From: Hungatella sp. UBA7603
GTDB lineage: Bacteria; Bacillota; Clostridia; Lachnospirales; Lachnospiraceae
Direction of reading: 5' to 3'
DNA: 64,000 nt
Assembly: GCA_002478865.1 (NCBI GenBank)
Contig: DLJZ01000008.1
Coordinates: forward strand, 1 to 64,000
Positions 1 to 9,599 of the stretch are shown here, piece after piece (the first letter of the stretch is position 1; every line of letters begins with the position of its first letter). Both the position numbers and the translations under genes were made by a program. Below the pieces are notes generated by a model. The model was not told the DNA's origin. It did not search any database and worked only from the letters and a program-made list of their open reading frames with translations.

Positions 1-32
1 GCAAATTAACTAGGAAAAGGAGAAGCTGTTAC

Positions 33-1484
33 ATGAGAGAAGCAGGAATGCTTTTGCCATTATCGTCATTGCCATCCGATCATGGAATTGGAGATATGGG
101 CAAGTATAGTTATGAATTAATAGATTTATTGGAAAAAGGTGGATTTCATATATGGCAGGTACTGCCGTTAAATCCCTTGGGGTATGGTAATTCGCCCTAT
201 CAGCCCTACTCTTCCTTTGCGGGGGATGAGATTTATATCAGCTTGGAAGAGTTGTTTTTAGAAGGCTTATTAAGGAAAGAACCGCCCAGGTTTATGGAGC
301 GCAGCTCTTGTGTGGATTATGAAAAAGTAAGGGCATTCAAAGGCCTTTATTTAAAGGAAGCATTTGATCGTTTCTTACCGACGAAAGAATATAAAGATTT
401 CGCCGCTCAGGAATGGGTGTACTTATATGCAGTATTTATTACCTTAAAGAAGCAGAATCACCTAAGATGTTGGAATGAATGGAGCTTGGAACAAAAAGAA
501 TGGATCAAAGATAAAAAGTATGACATTTCTGCTTACAGCAATGAAATTAATTATGAGATGTTTGTACAATACCAATACTACAAACAATGGATGAGATTAA
601 AGGATTATGCCAACAATCACGGCATCAAGATTATGGGAGATATTCCGTTCTATGTAGGAATTGATTCTTTGGATGTATGGATAAATCAAAAATGCTTTTT
701 ACTGGATTCAGACGGAAAGCCTGTATTTATTGCAGGAGTACCGCCGGATTACTTTAGTGAAACAGGGCAAAGATGGGGGAATCCGATTTATGATTGGGAG
801 TATTTAAAGGAAACCAACTACAGCTTTTGGATTGATCGTATTGCATATAACAGTAAACTTTTTAATTACATTCGAATTGATCATTTCAGGGCATTTGATA
901 CCTATTGGATGATTCCTGCTACTTGTGATACTGCAGTTGAAGGAAATTGGATTGAGGCACCTGGTTATGAAGTGTTTGATTTAATCAAAGAAAAATTCCC
1001 CCGGCTCGAAATCATTGCAGAGGATTTGGGGAATTTAAGGAAAGAGTCTCATGCATTAAAGAATCATTATGGATTAAAGGGAATGAAGATTGTACAGTTT
1101 ACTTTTGATCCGGAGGAAAATAACAATGACTTTGAAGATGTACGTAATATGGTGATTTATACAGGAAGCCACGATAATCAAACAATTCGCGGCTGGTATG
1201 ATTCACAGGTGAAAGAAACACAGGCTGCAATCAGAAAAGCATTAGAAAAGCTTGGTTATAAGGATAAGGCCATTTCAAAGCGCTTTCTTAAATTGACATT
1301 TGACAGTATTGCAGACATTGCCATTGTTCCCATGCAGGATGTGATTGACTTAGGAAACAAAGGAAGAATCAATACGCCGGGTACACTGGGGTCCCCTAAC
1401 TGGGAATGGAAGTTAAAAAGCTATGACGAGTTCAAACAGGAACTTAGTGGCATCAAAGAGCTGATACAAAACAGTAATCGGTAA
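33..1484 (+). CDS. malQ: 4-alpha-glucanotransferase (amylomaltase, GH77)
   Basis: Cytoplasmic disproportionating enzyme that transfers 4-alpha-glucan chains between maltodextrins, releasing glucose and building longer chains for the phosphorylase. The 483-residue length fits GH77 (about 500). Visible motifs are the N-terminal PLSSLPSDHGIGDMG segment, the nucleophile region RIDHFRAFD (around residue 282), the acid/base region IIAEDLG (around 330) and GSHDNQT (around 380). The ATG at 33 follows AAAAGGAGA with good spacing. It is the first gene seen of a plus-strand maltodextrin operon; what lies upstream is outside the window. The glgP gene follows after about 90 bases. Confidence 0.96.
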   Translation: MREAGMLLPLSSLPSDHGIGDMGKYSYELIDLLEKGGFHIWQVLPLNPLGYGNSPYQPYSSFAGDEIYISLEELFLEGLLRKEPPRFMERSSCVDYEKVRAFKGLYLKEAFDRFLPTKEYKDFAAQEWVYLYAVFITLKKQNHLRCWNEWSLEQKEWIKDKKYDISAYSNEINYEMFVQYQYYKQWMRLKDYANNHGIKIMGDIPFYVGIDSLDVWINQKCFLLDSDGKPVFIAGVPPDYFSETGQRWGNPIYDWEYLKETNYSFWIDRIAYNSKLFNYIRIDHFRAFDTYWMIPATCDTAVEGNWIEAPGYEVFDLIKEKFPRLEIIAEDLGNLRKESHALKNHYGLKGMKIVQFTFDPEENNNDFEDVRNMVIYTGSHDNQTIRGWYDSQVKETQAAIRKALEKLGYKDKAISKRFLKLTFDSIADIAIVPMQDVIDLGNKGRINTPGTLGSPNWEWKLKSYDEFKQELSGIKELIQNSNR

Positions 1485-1575
1485 GCGTAATTGATGCTTA
1501 GGAAGTAAGTATCGGTGTGAAGTAAGAAATAAAACACCCAATTTTGTACTTGCAGCTGGAGGCTGGCAGGTATTA

Positions 1576-3846
1576 GTGAAAGGTATGGTAGTTAGAATGT
1601 TAGGAAAATCAGTACAAGATCAATACGGGAAAAAGCTTCAAGAATGCAGCAATGAAGAAATCTACTTAGCACTTTTGGAAATGACAAAAAGTATGGCAGA
1701 TGAAAAGAAAGGGGAAGAGAGTAAGAAGAAGGTTTACTACATATCCGCTGAATTTTTGATTGGTAAGTTATTATCCAATAACTTAATCAACTTGGGGATT
1801 TACGATGAAGTGAGAGAGGAATTGGCTCAAAATGGTAAATCAATTACAGAAATCGAAAATGTAGAGCTAGAACCGTCTTTGGGAAACGGCGGTCTGGGAA
1901 GATTAGCAGCTTGTTTTCTGGATTCCATTGCCAGCCTGGGATTAAACGGTGACGGTATCGGTTTGAATTACCACTTAGGGCTATTCCGTCAGTTGTTTAA
2001 AGAGAATCTGCAAAAAGAAACCACCAATCCATGGATTACCAAACATAGCTGGTTAACGAAGAGAGACATTTCTTATACGGTTCCCTTCAAAGATTTTTCA
2101 GTCACTTCAACGTTATATGATATTGCAGTAACTGGTTACGAGAATCGTACCAATCATCTTCATTTGTTTGACCTTGATACAGTGGATGAATCCATAGTAG
2201 GGGATGGGATTTTCTTTGATAAAGAGGATATCAGGCGAAATCTCACTCTGTTCTTATACCCCGATGACAGTGATGAGAAAGGGGAATTGCTCAGAATCTA
2301 CCAAGAATACTTTATGGTAAGCAATGGAGCACAGATGATCATTGAAGAATGTGAAAAGAAAGGAAGTTCATTAAAGGATTTAAATGAATATGCGGTAATT
2401 CAAATCAATGATACCCATCCTACCATGATTATTCCTGAACTAATTCGTTTACTGATACAAAAGGGAATTGACATGGAGGAAGCAATTGAGATTGTTTCAA
2501 AGACCTGTGCCTACACCAATCATACAATCTTGGCGGAGGCTTTGGAAAAATGGCCAATTAGGTATTTAGAGAAAGTAGTGCCTCATCTGCTTCCGATTAT
2601 TAAAGTACTGGATCAAAGAGTCAGAAGTAAATTTGATGATCCGTCCGTATATATCATCGACAAAGAGGACTGTGTGCACATGGCTCACATCGATATCCAT
2701 TACGGTTTTAGTGTAAACGGTGTTGCAGCCCTGCACACGGAAATCTTAAAAGAAAATGAACTCAATCATTTTTATAAAATATATCCACAGAAATTCAATA
2801 ACAAAACCAATGGTATTACGTTCAGGCGCTGGCTTATGCATTGCAATTATCCATTGACCTCCTATATCAGCGAATTGATTGGTGACGGATTTAAAAAGGA
2901 TGCAGGACAATTGGAGAAGCTGTTGGCGTTTAAAGAAGACAGCAAAGTATTAAATACATTGCTTCAGATAAAAAATGAGAACAAGAAAGTACTAAAAGAA
3001 TACTTAATGCAGACAAAGGGAATTCAGATTAATGAAAACTCCATTTTTGATATTCAAATCAAGCGTTTACATGAATATAAAAGACAGCAAATGAATGCAC
3101 TGTATATTATTTATAAATATTTGGAGATCAAAAAAGGCAATAAGCCCAAAACACCGATTACAATCATATTTGGTGCAAAAGCAGCTCCTGCTTATATTAT
3201 AGCCAAAGATATTATTCATCTGATTTTATGTTTGCAGGATGTGATTTCTAAGGATCCGGAAGTAAATCCTTATCTAAACGTAGTCATGGTTGAGAACTAC
3301 AATGTTACGTTAGCAGAAAAGCTGATTCCTGCCTGTGAGATATCTGAACAGATATCTTTGGCCTCCAAGGAAGCCAGTGGTACAGGGAATATGAAGTTCA
3401 TGTTAAACGGAGCAATTACCTTAGGAACAATGGATGGCGCCAATGTGGAAATTGCAGAATTGGTTGGGGAAGATAATATTTATATCTTTGGAAAATCCAG
3501 TGAAGAAGTCATTGCTCATTACGATAATCGAGATTATCTATCAAAAGATTTTTATAAAAAAGATGCATTGATCCATAATTTGATTGACTTTATTGTAAGC
3601 GATACCCTGATGAAAGTTGGTAGAAAAGAGAATCTGGAACGCTTACATCAGGAGCTTATTTCAAAGGATTGGTTCATGTCCTTACTGGATTTGAGAGAAT
3701 ACATCTCGAAAAAGGAAGAAATCGTTGAAGATTATGAAGACCGTGTCAAATGGTCAAAGCTGATGTTGGAGAACATCAGCCGTGCTGGGTATTTTTCCTC
3801 CGACAGAACAATCAGGGGCTATAGTCAGGACATTTGGAAGTTATAA
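1576..3846 (+). CDS. glgP: Glycogen/maltodextrin phosphorylase (GT35)
   Basis: Pyridoxal-phosphate enzyme that phosphorolyses alpha-1,4-glucans to glucose-1-phosphate. The family motif [19 protein letters not shown] lies near residue 96, and the PLP lysine is in [10 protein letters not shown] near residue 607. At 756 residues it is the shorter bacterial form, without the extended regulatory N-terminus of the animal enzymes. The start is uncertain: GTG 1576 is the longest choice, while ATG 1585 and ATG 1597 are in frame; a GGAGG at 1558-1562 is rather far from all of them. It lies between malQ and the importer genes, which supports maltodextrin breakdown over, or as well as, storage-glycogen turnover. 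Confidence 0.95.
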   Translation: MKGMVVRMLGKSVQDQYGKKLQECSNEEIYLALLEMTKSMADEKKGEESKKKVYYISAEFLIGKLLSNNLINLGIYDEVREELAQNGKSITEIENVELEPSLGNGGLGRLAACFLDSIASLGLNGDGIGLNYHLGLFRQLFKENLQKETTNPWITKHSWLTKRDISYTVPFKDFSVTSTLYDIAVTGYENRTNHLHLFDLDTVDESIVGDGIFFDKEDIRRNLTLFLYPDDSDEKGELLRIYQEYFMVSNGAQMIIEECEKKGSSLKDLNEYAVIQINDTHPTMIIPELIRLLIQKGIDMEEAIEIVSKTCAYTNHTILAEALEKWPIRYLEKVVPHLLPIIKVLDQRVRSKFDDPSVYIIDKEDCVHMAHIDIHYGFSVNGVAALHTEILKENELNHFYKIYPQKFNNKTNGITFRRWLMHCNYPLTSYISELIGDGFKKDAGQLEKLLAFKEDSKVLNTLLQIKNENKKVLKEYLMQTKGIQINENSIFDIQIKRLHEYKRQQMNALYIIYKYLEIKKGNKPKTPITIIFGAKAAPAYIIAKDIIHLILCLQDVISKDPEVNPYLNVVMVENYNVTLAEKLIPACEISEQISLASKEASGTGNMKFMLNGAITLGTMDGANVEIAELVGEDNIYIFGKSSEEVIAHYDNRDYLSKDFYKKDALIHNLIDFIVSDTLMKVGRKENLERLHQELISKDWFMSLLDLREYISKKEEIVEDYEDRVKWSKLMLENISRAGYFSSDRTIRGYSQDIWKL

Positions 3847-3955
3847 GCTTTATAATTTAATGATATTGGTTGTGAATCAATGAAGAAAACTGTTGATTTA
3901 TGATAGAAACTATGAATGATGAAAATCAAAATTATTTATTAAGGGGAGGTATTTT

Positions 3956-5236
3956 ATGAAGAGAAATTTGTTGGTCTTACTTATGGTCGCTGCAATGGTA
4001 GTATCTTCTTCTGCATGCAGTAAGAATGTTACAAGCAATGGTACAACTCCGGGACCTATGAAGTCAGCCACAACCAAAACGGGAGAAGCAGAGCCTGTAA
4101 CATTGAAAATTTGGGCTCCCGAAAATCAAATTCAAACAGGAACCTTGGATTCTATGACAAAATCTTTTCAGGCACTACATCCTGAATGGAATATTACATT
4201 TAATGTTGAAACACAAGGGGAAGATACTTTAAAAGATGAGATATTAAAAGATGTATCAACCGCCGGTGATGTCTTTTTCTTTGCAAGTGACCAGTTAAAT
4301 GAGTTAATCAATGCTGGAGCTATTGCAAGACTTGGCGGAAGTACAGAAGAAATGGTTAAGTCCACTATGGGGGATTCTGTTGTAAAAACAGTAACAAAAG
4401 ACGATGCAATCTATGGGATTCCTTTTACTCATAACACATTCATTATGTATTATGATAAATCGTTGTTAAGCGCAGAAGACATAAAATCCGTTGAAGGGAT
4501 TATGGCGAAAGATACAGGTGATAAAGTCTACAATTTCTGCTTTGACCCCGCTGGCGGCTGGAAATTAGGCGCCTGGTACTACGGAGCAGACTTAACAATC
4601 TATGGTGAAAGCCAGACCGATTTTGCAGCTGGCGCTAACTGGAATAATCCCACCGGCGTGGCTGTAACAAATTACTTGATCGACTTAATAAATAACCCTA
4701 AAACAGCATTTGCAGATGATGTTTCTCTATCCGAATTAACAGCAGATCACAGAATAGGTGCTTGGTTTGATGGTTCATGGAACTATAATCTTTATAAGGA
4801 GGCTTTAGGCGATGATTTAGGTTTGGCAGTAATCCCAACTTTTAATCCAGACGGAACGGACTATCAGTTAAAAGGTTTCTATGGTTCCAAAGCAATTGGT
4901 GTTAACTCTCAGTCAAAAAATCCTGCTGTAGCAGTAGCATTCGCAGCTTATCTCGGGAGCGAAGAGATGCAGTTAGAACGATTTGAAAAGAATGGTCAGG
5001 TACCTACCAATCTTAAGGCAGGACAATCCGAAGAATTACAGGCGGATGAAGTGGCAAAGGTTATCGTAGACGAAGTAAATACGGCATCTGTTATGCAGCC
5101 TACATCGGTAGAATTCACCTCAAAATACTGGTCTAATGCTGTTGGCATTGCAACTGAAATCAAAACTGGTGAGCTAAACAAAGAGAATGTACAGAAAAAA
5201 CTAGATACGTTTGTAGCTACATTAAAGGTAGAATAA
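3956..5236 (+). CDS. Maltodextrin-type ABC importer, substrate-binding lipoprotein
   Basis: Extracellular solute-binding protein of family 1 (MalE-like), 426 residues. The N-terminus is a lipoprotein signal peptide: two lysine/arginine residues, a hydrophobic stretch, then a lipobox ending at the cysteine in SSSACSK near residue 21. A Ser/Thr-rich linker follows, then the mature domain beginning at TLKIWAPENQ. AAGGGGAGG lies just before the ATG. The maltodextrin assignment comes from its operon (malQ, glgP, debranching enzyme and alpha-glucosidases around it), not from a ligand motif. The two permease genes follow at once; no ATPase gene is present. Confidence 0.9.
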   Translation: MKRNLLVLLMVAAMVVSSSACSKNVTSNGTTPGPMKSATTKTGEAEPVTLKIWAPENQIQTGTLDSMTKSFQALHPEWNITFNVETQGEDTLKDEILKDVSTAGDVFFFASDQLNELINAGAIARLGGSTEEMVKSTMGDSVVKTVTKDDAIYGIPFTHNTFIMYYDKSLLSAEDIKSVEGIMAKDTGDKVYNFCFDPAGGWKLGAWYYGADLTIYGESQTDFAAGANWNNPTGVAVTNYLIDLINNPKTAFADDVSLSELTADHRIGAWFDGSWNYNLYKEALGDDLGLAVIPTFNPDGTDYQLKGFYGSKAIGVNSQSKNPAVAVAFAAYLGSEEMQLERFEKNGQVPTNLKAGQSEELQADEVAKVIVDEVNTASVMQPTSVEFTSKYWSNAVGIATEIKTGELNKENVQKKLDTFVATLKVE

Positions 5237-5238
5237 AA

Positions 5239-5268
5239 AAACTATTGACAGAAATTCACAGATAGTTT
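5239..5268 (+). other. Stem-loop between binding protein and permease genes
   Basis: AAACTAT (5239-5245) can pair with ATAGTTT (5262-5268) in the 47-base gap between the binding-protein stop and the permease start. There is no T-run after it. Hairpins here often stabilise the upstream binding-protein message; this role is inferred. Confidence 0.35.
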
Positions 5269-5283
5269 AGAGAGGATTGGATC

Positions 5284-6678
5284 ATGGCTCGCAGGAAGGG
5301 AAAAAGGTCAAATATTAATACATCGCTTCGTGATATAGGGGGAATTGCTTCTTTTATTCAAGGAAATGGGATAACAAAATTATCCGCCCTAGTATTTGGG
5401 TTAGGTAATTTATTGCGTAAACAAATTATCCGTGGCTTGCTTATGTTTTTTTTAGAAATTGTTTATATTTATTATATGATCACAGTTGGTTTCAATTCCA
5501 TTGCTGACTTTATAACATTAGGAACCAGCATTCAGGCAGAGACTTTTAATGAAGCAAAGCAGATTTATGAATATGTACCAGGGGATAATTCCATGTTATG
5601 TTTGCTCTATGGTGTTGTAACAATATTTTTGACTCTTGGTTTTGCGCTTTTTGCAATGACATCTGTAAGAAGTGCTTATGTAACACAGAAAAAAATAGAA
5701 TACGGCGAAGCAATTCCCTCCTTCAAAGATGATTTGGCATCTTTGAAGGAGCAAAACTTACATAAATCCCTTTTGTTTTTACCGGTATCAGGTGTCCTAT
5801 GTTTCACGATTGTTCCCCTTATTTTTATGATATTGATTGCATTTACGAACTACGATAAAAACCATCAAACACCGGGAAATCTTTTTGACTGGGTTGGATT
5901 TAAAAACTTTTCGGCAATGTTTGCCCAAAACGGCTCATTATCTAACACATTCTGGCCGGTACTTAACTGGACCATCATATGGGCAGTATTTGCTACATTT
6001 TCCTGTTACATTTTCGGAATGTTGTTAGCAATTGTAATCAATCGCGAAGGTACTAGATATAAAAAGTTTTGGAGATTTATCTTTATCATGTCCATCGCAG
6101 TGCCTCAGTTTGTATCGTTACTTACCATGAGAACGATCTTCAACACTAACGGTCCAGTGAATGCAATGCTGCGTAATATCGGTATTATTGGACCGACAGA
6201 GGCGATTCCATTTTTTACTGATTCGACACTGGCTAAGATTACAATTATTTGTATTAATGTCTGGATTGGTGTTCCGTTTTCCATGTTAACGACAACAGGT
6301 ATTTTGCAAAATATACCCAAAGATTTATATGAGGCTGCGAAGGTGGATGGCGCCAATGCAATTGTCGCATTTTTTAAAATAACATTACCTTATATGCTGT
6401 TTATCACAACACCATATTTAATTACTTCCTTTGTCGGAAATATCAATAATTTTAACGTAATCTTTTTATTATCAGGCGGCGGACCGGAATCACTGGAATA
6501 CTATTATGCCGGTAAAACAGATCTGTTAGTAACCTGGTTGTATAAATTGACCATTACGAATAAGGATTACAATTTAGGTGCCGTTATCGGGATTGTAGTC
6601 TTTATAATACTGGCAATATTATCTTTATTAACTTATCGCCACACAGGTTCTTATAAAGATGAGGAGGCGTTTCAATAA
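5284..6678 (+). CDS. Maltodextrin-type ABC importer permease, MalF-like
   Basis: Inner-membrane permease of the carbohydrate-uptake-1 family, 464 residues. As in MalF, it has an extended N-terminal part with extra hydrophobic segments (about residues 45-75 and 105-130) ahead of the conserved permease core. The EAA loop that docks the ATPase reads LYEAAKVDGANA, near residue 350. The ATG at 5284 follows GAGAGGATTGG. Its stop overlaps the next permease start by one base (TAATG), indicating translational coupling. Partner of the binding protein at 3956 and the permease at 6678. Confidence 0.92.
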   Translation: MARRKGKRSNINTSLRDIGGIASFIQGNGITKLSALVFGLGNLLRKQIIRGLLMFFLEIVYIYYMITVGFNSIADFITLGTSIQAETFNEAKQIYEYVPGDNSMLCLLYGVVTIFLTLGFALFAMTSVRSAYVTQKKIEYGEAIPSFKDDLASLKEQNLHKSLLFLPVSGVLCFTIVPLIFMILIAFTNYDKNHQTPGNLFDWVGFKNFSAMFAQNGSLSNTFWPVLNWTIIWAVFATFSCYIFGMLLAIVINREGTRYKKFWRFIFIMSIAVPQFVSLLTMRTIFNTNGPVNAMLRNIGIIGPTEAIPFFTDSTLAKITIICINVWIGVPFSMLTTTGILQNIPKDLYEAAKVDGANAIVAFFKITLPYMLFITTPYLITSFVGNINNFNVIFLLSGGGPESLEYYYAGKTDLLVTWLYKLTITNKDYNLGAVIGIVVFIILAILSLLTYRHTGSYKDEEAFQ

Positions 6679-7550
6679 TGAAGAGAAAAACAAAATCTTT
6701 AAAAAGAAGGCGATTCATTCATAATACCATTGTTCATATATTTTTGGGAATTCTGGGATTCATATGGGTACTGCCGATTTTCTTTGTTATACTGACCTCT
6801 TTTCGTGCAGAAGGCGGCACCTATAAGAGCTATATATTGCCAAGAGGATATACATTGAACAATTATAAGAAATTATTTGATTCGGCAAGCAATTTAAACT
6901 ATGGAAGATGGTTTTTCAACACATTAATTGTAGCAATATGTTCTTGCTTATTATCCGCATTTTTTGTTTTATGTGTCGCTTATGTAACTTCCAGACTAAG
7001 ATTCAGAATGCGTAAAAAAATGATGAACATTGCCTTGATACTTGGTATGTTTCCGGGTTTCATGTCGATGTATGCAGTTTACTATATATTAAAGGGATTT
7101 GGATTTTTAGAGGCAGGTCCTCTAAAATTAGTCGCTTTGGTTATGGTATATTCAGGCAGTTCGGGACTGGGATATCTGGTCGTCAAGGGATTTTTTGATA
7201 CCATTCCGAAGACTATTGATGAAGCTGCTTTTATCGATGGTGCAACTAAGTGGGAGGTATTTCGTAAAATTACAATTCCTCTATCCAGACCGGTTATTGT
7301 TACTACACTTTTAACTTCTTTTATGGGACCTTGGGTGGACTATATTTTTGCCAAGGTAATATTGGGACAGGACAGACAGTATTATACCATTGCGATCGGC
7401 TTATGGACCATGCTGGAGAAAGAATTTGTGGAATATTATTATACACAGTTCTTTGCAGGCTGTGTATTAATCTCAATTCCAATTGCACTTATCTTTTTGT
7501 TTTCACAAAAATTTTATGTGGAGGGAGTATCAGGTGCTGTCAAAGGGTAA
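6678..7550 (+). CDS. Maltodextrin-type ABC importer permease, MalG-like
   Basis: Second permease subunit, 290 residues with about six membrane segments. The EAA loop IDEAAFIDGATKWEVF (near residue 180) contacts the ATPase. It begins within the stop codon of the MalF-like gene, so the two should be made in equal amount. No ATP-binding subunit follows: the next gene is the debranching enzyme. In Firmicutes such importers are commonly driven by a shared MsmX/MsiK-type ATPase encoded elsewhere, which is the likely case here. Confidence 0.92.
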   Translation: MKRKTKSLKRRRFIHNTIVHIFLGILGFIWVLPIFFVILTSFRAEGGTYKSYILPRGYTLNNYKKLFDSASNLNYGRWFFNTLIVAICSCLLSAFFVLCVAYVTSRLRFRMRKKMMNIALILGMFPGFMSMYAVYYILKGFGFLEAGPLKLVALVMVYSGSSGLGYLVVKGFFDTIPKTIDEAAFIDGATKWEVFRKITIPLSRPVIVTTLLTSFMGPWVDYIFAKVILGQDRQYYTIAIGLWTMLEKEFVEYYYTQFFAGCVLISIPIALIFLFSQKFYVEGVSGAVKG

Positions 7551-7590
7551 TTCTGAACGGCAAGAACATTAAAATAGACCGGAGGACAAA

Positions 7591-9579
7591 ATGAAATTTA
7601 TTTACGGAAAGCATGACTGGAAGACCATGGACAAAGGACAGGAGAATTCTTATTTACTCACCAATGGTCTGGGTGGTTATTCCTCGCTAACTGAAATTGG
7701 TTCTAACACCAGAAATGATCATGCTTTACTAATGGCTTGTATGGTAGCTCCGAATCAAAGATATCACATGATAACGCGAATGGAAGAGCAACTTTCGGTA
7801 TGCAATAAAAAGTATAATTTATCCAGCCAGGAATTTGTTAGCTATGCAAAAAATCAAACAGGTTATCGCTATTTAAATCAATTCAGCTTTGAAGATTATC
7901 CCATCTGGATTTATCAAGTGAAAGGTGTGGAGATTAAAAAGCAATTGGTTTTGGTACATGGAGAAAATTCTGTAGTGCTACAATACGAGATGACAAATTA
8001 CATGGACACTGAGGTGATTTTAAAAGTCACACCCCATATGCAATTTGTATCCAAGGGAGAAACCTTAAATCGTAATCAGGAATTCAGGATCAAAGATAAT
8101 GTGATTAAAAGTAATGGGCTGATGCTATATTGTAAAACTAATGGCAGTTTGAGAGAACATGAGACAGAATATGAAAAAGATCTATACTATGGTTATGATG
8201 CACGAGACGGGAGGGAGGCAATCGGTGTTTCAGCACATAATCACAGTATCACAATTTCCGTCCACCCTGGTTCTAACGGAACCTTAAATCTTATTTATAG
8301 TACAGAGCCGATCAATGAGAAGATAGAAATATTAGATTATTTCAGTCAGGAAGAAGAGCGGCAGAAGCTTTTAATCACACAATCCGGCGTGAAAGACGAG
8401 TTGGCAAAGCAGCTGGTAAAAAGTGCGGATCAATTTCTGGTGGAACGTGATTCCACAAGAGGGAAAACGTTAATGGCAGGATATCCGTTCTTTGCAGATT
8501 GGGGCAGGGATACAATGATTTCTATGATTGGCTGCTGTATCGCTACTAGGCGTTTTGAGGAAGCTAAAAGTATTTTTTATACCTTTATGAAATATGAGGA
8601 TAAAGGGCTGATGCCGAATATGTTTCCGGAAGGAGGACATGACCCCTTATATAATACGGTGGATGCCTCCCTTCTGTTTATCGGCGCAGTGTACGAATAT
8701 TATCTGGTAAGTAATGATTTGGACTTCGTAAAAGAAGTATATCCCACTATGGAAGATATCATTGAATGGTATCAGAGGGGAACCAGTTACCATATCAAGA
8801 TGGATCATGACGGTTTAATCATGGCAGGTAGCGGATTGGAGCAAGTAACCTGGATGGATGTTCGCTTTGGTAATATCCTTCCTACGCCAAGACATGGGAA
8901 ACCGGTGGAAATCAATGCGTATTGGTTTAATGATTTAAAGATCATGGGTTATTTTGCAAGGCTTTTAAAAATGCCAGAGAAATCCTATGAAGAACTTTCT
9001 GATCTGGTGCGAAAGAGCTTTCTGGAAAAGTTTTGGAATAAGAAGGAGAATTGCCTAAAGGATCTGGTGTCAGGCGAAGCAGCGGATAATCAGGTTCGCT
9101 GTAACCAGATCTGGGCGGTGTCACAGCCTTTTTCTATCATGGATCGTGATGCGGAAATTAAAGTGGTCAATAAAGTGTATGAAACACTCTATACACCTTA
9201 CGGGTTAAGAAGTTTAAGCAAGTTTGATAAGGACTTTAAGTCCCATTACGCAGGCTCTCTTTTTAACCGGGATATGGCATATCATCAGGGAACGGTTTGG
9301 GCGTTCCCTCTGGGTGCATATTATCTTGCCTACTTAAAGGTTCACGATTACGACTTGAGGGCACGTATTAAAATAAAGGAACAGTTATCCGTCTTGGAGG
9401 CTTGTATGAGAGAAGGATGTATTGGACAGATTGCGGAAATCTATGATGGTGATAATCCTACGATTTCACAGGGATGTTTTGCACAGGCATGGAGCGTAAG
9501 CGAACTGCTTCGTGTATTTGTTAAACTGGAACAGAAAGAAAACGAGGAGCAGCCATTGTTACAAAGTCTTGGTACATAA
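7591..9579 (+). CDS. Glycogen debranching enzyme, amylo-alpha-1,6-glucosidase (GH133)
   Basis: Cytoplasmic hydrolase of the alpha-1,6 branch glucose left after phosphorylase and glucanotransferase action. 662 residues: an N-terminal beta-rich domain (about 1-270, starting with LLTNGLGGYSS) and a C-terminal (alpha/alpha)6 barrel. Barrel motifs are YPFFADWGRDTMIS near residue 300, MAGSGLEQVTWMD near 410, and NRDMAYHQGTVWAFPLG near 565. The single GDE_C-type barrel indicates a debrancher without the transferase half found in eukaryotes; MalQ could supply that activity. RBS CGGAGG precedes the ATG. The next gene starts at or just after its stop codon. Confidence 0.92.
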   Translation: MKFIYGKHDWKTMDKGQENSYLLTNGLGGYSSLTEIGSNTRNDHALLMACMVAPNQRYHMITRMEEQLSVCNKKYNLSSQEFVSYAKNQTGYRYLNQFSFEDYPIWIYQVKGVEIKKQLVLVHGENSVVLQYEMTNYMDTEVILKVTPHMQFVSKGETLNRNQEFRIKDNVIKSNGLMLYCKTNGSLREHETEYEKDLYYGYDARDGREAIGVSAHNHSITISVHPGSNGTLNLIYSTEPINEKIEILDYFSQEEERQKLLITQSGVKDELAKQLVKSADQFLVERDSTRGKTLMAGYPFFADWGRDTMISMIGCCIATRRFEEAKSIFYTFMKYEDKGLMPNMFPEGGHDPLYNTVDASLLFIGAVYEYYLVSNDLDFVKEVYPTMEDIIEWYQRGTSYHIKMDHDGLIMAGSGLEQVTWMDVRFGNILPTPRHGKPVEINAYWFNDLKIMGYFARLLKMPEKSYEELSDLVRKSFLEKFWNKKENCLKDLVSGEAADNQVRCNQIWAVSQPFSIMDRDAEIKVVNKVYETLYTPYGLRSLSKFDKDFKSHYAGSLFNRDMAYHQGTVWAFPLGAYYLAYLKVHDYDLRARIKIKEQLSVLEACMREGCIGQIAEIYDGDNPTISQGCFAQAWSVSELLRVFVKLEQKENEEQPLLQSLGT

Positions 9580-9599
9580 TGAAAGGTTTGGTGATTGAC

